A DNA stretch of 64,000 nucleotides from Xenorhabdus szentirmaii DSM 16338 (GTDB taxonomy: Bacteria > Pseudomonadota > Gammaproteobacteria > Enterobacterales > Enterobacteriaceae): NCBI RefSeq assembly GCF_002632585.1, contig NZ_NIBV01000002.1, positions 1,630,561 to 1,694,560 of the forward strand, read 5' to 3'. Below are positions 57,799 to 64,000 of this stretch, in pieces. Below the pieces are notes generated by a model. That model worked only from the letters and a program-made list of their open reading frames with translations. It ran no database searches and was not told the DNA's origin. How positions within the stretch are numbered: position 1 is the stretch's first letter; every line of letters starts with the position of its first letter. A program made the translations under genes and the position numbers.

Positions 57799-58085
57799 CT
57801 CTGTTTCCTTTTCAGTCATTAATATTGATATGTGCCCAATGGTGAAGTCATCACCATTTATGCACTCACCAAACAACTTGTCGAAAATAGCATTGATGGC
57901 TCTACGTTTCACCGGCAAATTTACTTAGTAGTGCACTGATTAATAATAATGAAAATAAAAAAATCTCCTCCAGACAGGTATCTTTGGAGGATCAGGCAAA
58001 GATTGAAAATGAATAGGCACACCTTAAATCAAAAATAATCTTAATATATCCCCAAGTTATCAATAAAAGAAAACAGAGGATCATT
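57799..58085. other. Divergent region amidohydrolase/mdaB
   Basis: 287 bp between divergent starts. A 7-bp stem TCCTCCA / TGGAGGA (about 57964-57989) is visible; no T-tract. AGAGGAT precedes the mdaB start. Confidence 0.45.
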
Positions 58086-58664
58086 ATGTCACGAATTTTA
58101 GTAATTAATTCAGCAAAAAATTTTAAAGAATCGAAGGGAGAATTAAATAACCTGCTGGCAAATGTTATCAAGGATCATTTAACTGGCTTAAAACATGAAA
58201 TTCAGGTCACTCACGTAGATAAGGGTTATGACATTCAAGCAGAAATAGATAAGCTTTTATGGGCAAATAGCATTATTTACCAAATGCCGGGTTGGTGGAT
58301 GGGGCCGCCTTGGATCTTAAAAAAGTATATCGATGAAGTCTTCCAAATAGGGCAAGGAAAATTATATAAAAATGATGGAAGAACCCGTAATGACCCAAAC
58401 AAAAAATATGGTTCTGGCGGTTTGCTACACGATAAGACATATATGCTATCAGTGACTTGGAATGCACCACTTGAAGCATTTGAAGATCCAAACCAATTTT
58501 TTGAAGGAAAAGGTGTGGATGGCCTTTACTTTCATTTCCATAAGGCAAATAAATTTTTGGGTATGTCTCCATTACCAATATTTAATTGTTATGATGTAAT
58601 AAAAAACCCACAAATAGAATCGGATATCGAAAAATTAAAAATACACTTATCAAATTTATTCTAA
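58086..58664 (+). CDS. mdaB: NAD(P)H quinone oxidoreductase MdaB
   Basis: The 192-residue flavodoxin-fold FAD enzyme aligns with E. coli MdaB throughout: QMPGWWMGPPWILKKYIDEV at about 70-90, DGRTRNDPNKKYGSGGL and MLSVTWNAPLEAF. It reduces quinones by two electrons in the cytosol, protecting against oxidative stress. It is followed by a strong terminator and stands as a single gene. Confidence 0.92.
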   Translation: MSRILVINSAKNFKESKGELNNLLANVIKDHLTGLKHEIQVTHVDKGYDIQAEIDKLLWANSIIYQMPGWWMGPPWILKKYIDEVFQIGQGKLYKNDGRTRNDPNKKYGSGGLLHDKTYMLSVTWNAPLEAFEDPNQFFEGKGVDGLYFHFHKANKFLGMSPLPIFNCYDVIKNPQIESDIEKLKIHLSNLF

Positions 58665-58713
58665 TAGTTAACCTGCTATCCTCTTTTCTTATTTAGAATA
58701 AATTGAAACAAAT

Positions 58714-58748
58714 AAAAAACCCACTGATATACATGTGGGTTTTTTTTA
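58714..58748 (+). terminator. Intrinsic terminator of mdaB
   Basis: Stem ACCCAC / GTGGGT extended by flanking A/T pairs (A-run before, eight T after), ten-base loop. The symmetric A- and T-runs also allow use by the convergent hydrolase gene. Confidence 0.85.
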
Positions 58749-58842
58749 TTTTCTTAAGACCATTTAAATATTATAAATATAAGAGATAGAAAAAAACGTA
58801 GAGATGATTGAAATCAGAATTTACGAACCGATAATCATCGCC

Positions 58843-59631
58843 TTAAAACTGTTCCAGGAATTCCAGCAAAACAGGATTAAATCGCTCTGGCGCTTCCCAG
58901 AAAGGTGCATGATCAACGCCTGCCAGTCTAATTACTTTTTCTTTCCAGAGATTTCGATAACTTAAGCTATTAATGTAGTCAGCATTAATGAATGGATCAC
59001 CTGCACCATTCACAATGGCTAATGGTATTTCACTGGTTTCCACCAATAGTTTCTGATCAGTCGCCTGAGGAGAAAGGAAAAACTCGAACATATATTTTCT
59101 TGCCAATCCATCTGTTCTTGCCACGGCTTCAAAAATGAAAGGCTCATGCGGAGCATTCACTCCCGTTGTTTCGGCAGCAAAGTTTTTAATATCTTCCTCA
59201 GTAAATTCAGCTTTGCCAGCCAGCCCCATATGTTCGCTGGGCTGAAAACCAAGCGCCACATTATCGGCTCCTACTGATACCGGAGGTGTACCGCAAATCA
59301 TCAAACCAATCATTTTTGGGTACAGAGCCAGCATCTCCAATCCAATATGTCCCCCTAATGACCAGCCAAAAACGACAACTCTGTCTATATTTTTTGCTTC
59401 CAAGACATCAATAACCGTTCGCGCATAGCCAGGCATCGAATAAACCTGACGTGGTTCACTGGCATTTTCCGAAGCACCATGTCCCGGTAAATCTAACGCT
59501 AAAACCCGATATTTTCCTTTTAATGCATTAATTTGATGGCGGAATATTTCCTTACAACTTGAATTACCATGAATTAAAAGCACAGGCATACCCTCTCCGC
59601 CTGTATCAAACACTGAAATATAGTCACTCAT
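58843..59631 (-). CDS. Alpha/beta-fold hydrolase
   Basis: The 262-residue hydrolase has the oxyanion region LLIHGNSSCKEIF, the LPGHGAS turn, nucleophile Ser in FGWSLGGHIG at about residue 93, acid Asp in VNGAGDPFI and catalytic His in GVDHAPFWE near 247. No signal peptide is present. It resembles small-ester or epoxide-type hydrolases; the substrate is unknown. It converges on mdaB and is divergent from the TAXI transporter operon. Confidence 0.88.
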   Translation of the reverse strand: MSDYISVFDTGGEGMPVLLIHGNSSCKEIFRHQINALKGKYRVLALDLPGHGASENASEPRQVYSMPGYARTVIDVLEAKNIDRVVVFGWSLGGHIGLEMLALYPKMIGLMICGTPPVSVGADNVALGFQPSEHMGLAGKAEFTEEDIKNFAAETTGVNAPHEPFIFEAVARTDGLARKYMFEFFLSPQATDQKLLVETSEIPLAIVNGAGDPFINADYINSLSYRNLWKEKVIRLAGVDHAPFWEAPERFNPVLLEFLEQF

Positions 59632-59702
59632 AAAATCACCATTTTAAAATAGAAGTTGAAACAATCGACTTAAAGCAATCGCCTGAAGGCAGTAGAATTT
59701 AA

Positions 59703-59762
59703 ATAATAGCGTTAAAATAATAGGTTTAAAAACAATAGGATTAAAAAAATAGGCTTAAAAAA
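59703..59762. repeat. Imperfect direct repeats of about 15 bp, four units
   Basis: Units follow the pattern AATAGGNTTAAAAA (AATAGCGTTAAAA, AATAGGTTTAAAAAC, AATAGGATTAAAAAA, ATAGGCTTAAAAAAC). They sit upstream of both the alpha/beta hydrolase and the transporter and could be iterated protein-binding sites or slippage products. Confidence 0.6.
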
Positions 59763-59979
59763 CTGGGGTTGAAGTCTTGTCATTTTCCACCTTTTTCACT
59801 TGAGATCAGGTTAACGACTTATCGATATTTCATCGAGGAACTTCCTGTATTGTAAAATGTTTTTTTGTATTCTATTTACTTAAAAAATATCAATCATTTC
59901 ATATTTTCTGCCCGGTAACTAACACCAACGAAACATTTATCACAAATCTATGACATTTAACTCTAATTTAGAAGAAGAA

Positions 59980-59993
59980 TGTTGTATACAACA
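59980..59993. promoter_or_regulatory. GntR-type palindromic operator candidate
   Basis: TGTTGTATACAACA is a perfect 14-bp palindrome with the NTTGTATACAAN pattern typical of FCD-type GntR regulators. It lies about 50 bp upstream of the preferred TAXI start. No GntR gene is in the window. Confidence 0.55.
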
Positions 59994-60040
59994 TAATGCA
60001 AATATTCAGTGTTTGTTACACAACATCTGGTAATCACATT

Positions 60041-61057
60041 ATGACAATAAAAAGAGTAAAACCCCTTCTAACGATACTTATCTTCTGTGCATTGGTCGTC
60101 ATGGCTATTACAGGAAAAGTGGAAAATGCCCATAAACGTTTTCTCTCCGTAGCAACAGCTTCCACAGGCGGAACTTATTACCCTATGGGGGTCGGGTTAG
60201 CCAATATCTGGAGCCATCATCTGAAACAGGAAAATATTCAGGTTACCGGGCAATCTTCTGCCGGTTCAATTGAAAATATCGACCTACTCAAGAAAAATGA
60301 AGCTCAACTTGCTATTTTACAAAGTTTAATTGCTGTTGAAGCCTATCAGGGTGTGCGTAATTTCGAGAATCGCCCCTATCAGGATCTTCGATCTATTTCG
60401 GTGCTTTGGCCCAATGTAGAGCATTTCGTTTTATTAAACGAGAAAATAAAAAAGGGTACGCTGGATGATATTGCAAGTACCCGTTTTTCTGTTGGGCCAC
60501 AAGCCAGTGGTACTGAACAATCCACATTAATTATTCTGCAAGGCGTTAATCTAAACAAGCAGTCTATTCACCCTGAATATCTTGGTTATGGTGAAACCGT
60601 TTCTGCTATGCGGGACGGGCGTTTGGATGGCGGCGCATTGCCTGCTGGCGTCCCCGCTTCTGCCGTCACTGATATGTATGCCAGTGGCGTTCCTGCTCAA
60701 ATTTTGGCGGTGACAGACGATCAATTAGAAAAAATTAATTCTATCGCGAATTCATGGTTTCGTTTTGTTATCGAACCAGACACTTATCCACGCCAGAAAC
60801 AGGCTGTCCAAACGATGGCTCAACCCAATATTCTTATGACAACACGCTTAATTGACGAAAAAACAATCTACGAATTAACCAAAGTGATGTTTGAAAACCA
60901 GAAGGAGGTCCATCAAATTCATAGCGCTGCACAATATATTTTACCTGAGAATGCGCTCAAGGGAGTTTCAGTGCCATTGCATCCCGGTGCTTACCGATAT
61001 TATCGGGAGATCAATCTGGATATTCCTGATTATCTGATCCCCCCAGAACTGAAATAA
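60041..61057 (+). CDS. TAXI-family TRAP transporter solute-binding protein
   Basis: The 338-residue periplasmic binding protein has an uncleaved-looking or cleavable hydrophobic N-terminus (LLTILIFCALVVMAITG), then the TAXI core beginning FLSVATASTGGTYYPMGVGL. AQLAILQSLIA and GPQASGTEQSTLIIL follow. It captures a small acid for the fused permease encoded 72 bp downstream. The ATG at 60041 is preferred because it gives a standard leader; an ATG 15 codons upstream next to the palindrome is possible. The ligand is unknown. Confidence 0.9.
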   Translation: MTIKRVKPLLTILIFCALVVMAITGKVENAHKRFLSVATASTGGTYYPMGVGLANIWSHHLKQENIQVTGQSSAGSIENIDLLKKNEAQLAILQSLIAVEAYQGVRNFENRPYQDLRSISVLWPNVEHFVLLNEKIKKGTLDDIASTRFSVGPQASGTEQSTLIILQGVNLNKQSIHPEYLGYGETVSAMRDGRLDGGALPAGVPASAVTDMYASGVPAQILAVTDDQLEKINSIANSWFRFVIEPDTYPRQKQAVQTMAQPNILMTTRLIDEKTIYELTKVMFENQKEVHQIHSAAQYILPENALKGVSVPLHPGAYRYYREINLDIPDYLIPPELK

Positions 61058-61129
61058 CGGCTTCCTAATCATAATTCCCATGCTTGATTTTTCTCATTGT
61101 GTTATTGACCATAATATTATGGAGTTACC

Positions 61130-63085
61130 ATGAGCATTGACAATATAACATCATCTTTGATTGAGCCGGATAAAGAAACGGGAACAGGTACCCGCCAGTT
61201 GGATGGCATTTATTTGAAACTCACCATCGTTCTCGCGATTGCTGTTTCTCTTTACGCTATCTATTCCAACTCCTTATCCAATACTCAGGAATTTTATCGC
61301 AATGTCACTTTTCTTGGCGGTATTCTTGTTTTGGGTTTTATTTTATTTCCAATCTCCAAACACCATTCAACACCAAAGTTAAATTTTTGGGATTATACTT
61401 TTATTCTGCTCACATTAATGAGTTATGGATATTTTTATTTTATTTACACTGACTTACATGTCGTACGCAATAGTATTCCCAATACTCTGGATTACGCCAT
61501 GTCAGTTATTGGTATCGCCGTATTATTTGAAGCCACAAGAAGAACCACTGGCTATTTCATACCGGGTCTATCTATTTTTGCCATTATCTATGCCCTTTTC
61601 GGCCAATACTTTATGGGGATCTTCGGGCATGCCGGATTTTCGCTTGAACGTCTATTATTCCGCTTATTTATGACCAGCGAAGGTATTTTTGGCATTACCT
61701 TATCTACGGCATCAACGGCAATCATCGTTTTTATCTTATTTGGCACATTCTTAAGTGTCAGTGGAGCAACTGCACTATTCAACGATCTTGCTTTGGCAGT
61801 TGCTGGACGCCGTCGGGGAGGACCTGCTCAGGTTGCCGTTATTTCCTCTGCCCTGACGGGTTCACTCAGTGGTAGCGCCGTAGCGAATGTCGCCACAACA
61901 GGAACTTTCACGATCCCGCTGATGAAAAATATTGGTTTATCTCCACGTTTTGCAGGCGCTGTCGAAGCAACGGCATCAACAGGAGGGATGATAATGCCGC
62001 CTATCATGGGGGCCGCAGCATTTATCATGGCAGGGTTTTTGGGTGTTTCCTACACCACTATTGTCATTGCAGCCATTATTCCGGCATTGCTCTATTACGC
62101 CGCGCTCATCATTGCCATTGATTTGGAAGCCAAAAAGCAGGGTTTAAAAGGCATCAGTAAAGAAAATATTCCTCAGGTCAGGGCCGTCCTGAAAGCCCGT
62201 GGTTTACTATTATTGCCACTGTTTATTGTGATCGGTACTTTACTGACCGGAAAAACCCCCATTTATGCGGGGTTCCTCGGCATTATCACGATTATTATCG
62301 CAAGTTGGATCACACCGGATACTTCTGTGCGCATGACCCCAAAGAAAATCGCCACTGCACTGAATGATGCGGCTTGTGGTGCGATTCAGGTTACCGTTGC
62401 CTGTGCCAGCATTGGCGTTATTATCTGTGTTGTCACTATGACAGGGATAGGGTCTGCTCTTGCTTTCAATATTGTTTCCCTGACCGGCAATACACTGTGG
62501 TTGATCCTCCTTGTTGTGATGATAGTTTGTATCATTCTCAGTATGGGGCTGCCCTCAACGGCTTTATATATTGTTGTCGCCGTGACAGCGTCACCTATAT
62601 TAATTAAAGCAGGGGTTTTGCCCTTGGCTGCCCATTTCTTTGTCTTTTGGTTTGGCGCACTTTCCAATATTACCCCTCCCGTCGCTCTTGCCAGTTACAC
62701 TGCTGCCAGCATTGCCCGTGCAGATCCCATGCAAACTTCATGGAGCGCAGTACGCCTGGCTTTACCGGGCTTTATCATTCCATTTATTCTGATATACAAC
62801 CCTGAGTTATTAATGCAAGGCAAGGAGTTAAATACCTTGTCCATTAGTTACATGATATTGACAGCCTTGATGGGTATTTATTCTCTTTCCATCGCTACCG
62901 CCAATTTCTGGCTGGGTAAAACGCATTGGCTGGAAAGAATTCTTTTTGCAAGCGCGGCCATTCTTTTAATTAAACCGGGTATGCTGACTGATTTAACAGG
63001 AGTCGGATTGATTATCGCTGCTGGGGCTATGCATTTTTTCCGCTATCAATTCAGGCGATTAGAAAATAAGGACGTCACAGGCTGA
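61130..63085 (+). CDS. TRAP transporter fused DctQ-DctM permease (TAXI type)
   Basis: The 651-residue inner-membrane protein has four N-terminal helices (DctQ-like, about 30-150) fused to the large DctM-type permease with GSLSGSAVANVATTGTFTIP, STGGMIMPPIMGAAAFIMAG and MGLPSTALYIVVAVTASPIL. It imports the TAXI ligand using a sodium gradient. It is the second gene of the operon and is followed by a weak hairpin. Confidence 0.93.
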   Translation: MSIDNITSSLIEPDKETGTGTRQLDGIYLKLTIVLAIAVSLYAIYSNSLSNTQEFYRNVTFLGGILVLGFILFPISKHHSTPKLNFWDYTFILLTLMSYGYFYFIYTDLHVVRNSIPNTLDYAMSVIGIAVLFEATRRTTGYFIPGLSIFAIIYALFGQYFMGIFGHAGFSLERLLFRLFMTSEGIFGITLSTASTAIIVFILFGTFLSVSGATALFNDLALAVAGRRRGGPAQVAVISSALTGSLSGSAVANVATTGTFTIPLMKNIGLSPRFAGAVEATASTGGMIMPPIMGAAAFIMAGFLGVSYTTIVIAAIIPALLYYAALIIAIDLEAKKQGLKGISKENIPQVRAVLKARGLLLLPLFIVIGTLLTGKTPIYAGFLGIITIIIASWITPDTSVRMTPKKIATALNDAACGAIQVTVACASIGVIICVVTMTGIGSALAFNIVSLTGNTLWLILLVVMIVCIILSMGLPSTALYIVVAVTASPILIKAGVLPLAAHFFVFWFGALSNITPPVALASYTAASIARADPMQTSWSAVRLALPGFIIPFILIYNPELLMQGKELNTLSISYMILTALMGIYSLSIATANFWLGKTHWLERILFASAAILLIKPGMLTDLTGVGLIIAAGAMHFFRYQFRRLENKDVTG

Positions 63086-63093
63086 TTTCCTCT

Positions 63094-63132
63094 AGCAAAA
63101 ACCGGGGCACAAAAATGCGCTCCGGTTTATAT
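63094..63132 (+). terminator. Terminator-like hairpin after the TRAP permease
   Basis: Arms AAACCGGGGC and GCTCCGGTTT pair with one or two mismatches around a short A-rich loop; the following sequence is T/A-rich but not a clean T-tract. Confidence 0.45.
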
Positions 63133-63165
63133 AATTCCATTATTTATTGCTCAAGATGAAAAAGA

Positions 63166-64000
63166 TCAATAGGAACCACTCAGTTTCCAGCTCTCATCCA
63201 TAAATGCTTTATCCCCCGAATAGAAGCTATATTCATGCCTCTTTGTACTAATATATGTATATACACGACCAGCATACGTGATATTAACTTGTATATCATA
63301 TTCCCGGTCTTTAATTGGCTTCCAATTTGGGTAATCCATTATCAATTTATTAGATTTAATATTAGCCCTTTCTGATTTAATATCCTTTTCAGTACGGCAT
63401 TGAACGGAGGCATTACGAAGTGCGTAAGCACTATTAAGTCCGGTAGAGTAAATATTCTGACCATTATAAGCCTTTACTTCAATAGAAATATCCATGGGCG
63501 AAAGCAAATTACGTCCTCCAAAGTTAATCTCACTGCTTTTTATCCAGAGAATCATTCCACTCTGATATCTGTCATTGGGCCATGGATTATCATGCCTGCG
63601 TATAGGCTCCAGTTGTGTATCTACCCGTAAATTTTTCCAAATATCATGGGGAGGACGATTTTTTATGTTGAAAAAATGTGATTCCTCTTTATGTACAGTA
63701 GAGACTTTGCCTTTTAAAATTACTCTCGCAAATACTCTCTTGTTCCAATAATGGGATTTTTCTTGAAAATGGCATCGTCAGGAACCGTTGGATTCTGGAT
63801 CAGAGCGCTGACATCCTGATTAACGCCATGAAACCATTACCTCTTCCAATGGGTTATTATTGGCATCAATGACTTTCAGTGAATAGCTCACGGGATTGCC
63901 CGCCAGCACCGGATTCTGGCTGACAGTGAATTCCACCTCTCCACTTTTCGTTCCATTGATGGAAATAGTGTATTCTCCGGGATGGATTTTATCTTCGATC
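63166..64000 (-). pseudogene. Frameshifted Ig-like-domain gene, runs off the right edge
   Basis: From the edge inward, the minus strand reads GEYTISINGTKSGEVEFTVS, then NPVLAGNPVSYSLKVIDANN and on to NPLEEVMVSW, an invasin/Big-1-like immunoglobulin domain. A +1 shift leads into VNQDVSALIQNPTVPDDAIF. A second shift leads into VFARVILKGKVSTVHKEESH and the final frame that ends SGDKAFMDESWKLSGSY. The last 129 codons look like an independent open frame from an internal ATG, but coding sequence continues well upstream of it. This appears to be the tail of a decayed surface or secreted protein; two indels are needed to restore it. Confidence 0.65.

Larger units (their letters stand above)
59632..60040. 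other. Regulatory region upstream of the TAXI-TRAP operon
   Basis: 409 bp of AT-rich sequence between divergent genes. It holds imperfect 15-bp direct repeats (59703-59762) and a 14-bp palindrome (59980-59993). No gene is supported, although an in-frame ATG at 59996 extends the TAXI protein by 15 residues. Confidence 0.55.

Overview
The window looks like a chromosomal segment of an insect-pathogenic enterobacterium, most likely Xenorhabdus (Photorhabdus is the alternative). The reasons are moderate-to-low GC, ERIC-type repeats, NRPS genes set into an E. coli-like backbone, and core proteins (KdsA, Prs, PrfA, Pth, YchF, YchH, DauA) that closely resemble enterobacterial ones. The genus is inferred from these traits only.

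Layout. 1-4.3 kb: small accessory genes (lipoprotein, SRPBCC-like protein, SRPBCC-VOC fusion, WYL regulator). 4.9-9.1 kb: a ynbA-ynbC-ynbD lipid-metabolism operon that lacks ynbB, plus a small membrane protein. An IS982-type transposase remnant and the anion transporter gene dauA follow. 11.4-27.1 kb: a secondary-metabolism region. It holds a free-standing A-T-reductase NRPS, a decayed phospholipase C-type gene, a bimodular NRPS (C-A-T-C-A-T-TE, predicted Ser then Pro) overlapping a flavin monooxygenase gene, and a divergent O-methyltransferase. The Ser-Pro NRPS plus monooxygenase pair is the architecture that makes pyrrolizixenamide/legonmycin pyrrolizidines and brabantamide. 27.2-35.3 kb: a complete Nit1C cluster (nitA, then nitBCDEFGH), with a recognisable sigma-54 promoter and a nested palindrome suited to the activator NitA.

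35.4-51.8 kb is backbone: kdsA, sirB1-prmC-prfA-hemA, then lolB-ispE-prs on the other strand, and ychH/pth-ychF. Two paralogous GDSL-esterase autotransporters sit directly after prs, where E. coli has dauA. 52-56.4 kb is an accessory hot spot. It contains an Rpn-family nuclease gene with an internal in-frame start behind a near-perfect Shine-Dalgarno (a gene-within-gene antitoxin, RpnS). A second, headless copy keeps only the RpnS part with fewer repeats. Duplicated frameshifted Rhs/YD-repeat remnants and a row of small AT-rich immunity-like genes, mostly broken, complete the hot spot. 56.4-63.1 kb: a CodA-like amidohydrolase, mdaB, an alpha/beta hydrolase and a TAXI-type TRAP transporter preceded by a GntR-like palindrome. 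The right edge is a frameshifted Ig-like-domain gene.

The most interesting points are the Rpn intragenic antitoxin with its solitary duplicate, the Nit1C cluster with visible regulatory DNA, and the Ser-Pro NRPS/monooxygenase pair with a methyltransferase beside it.
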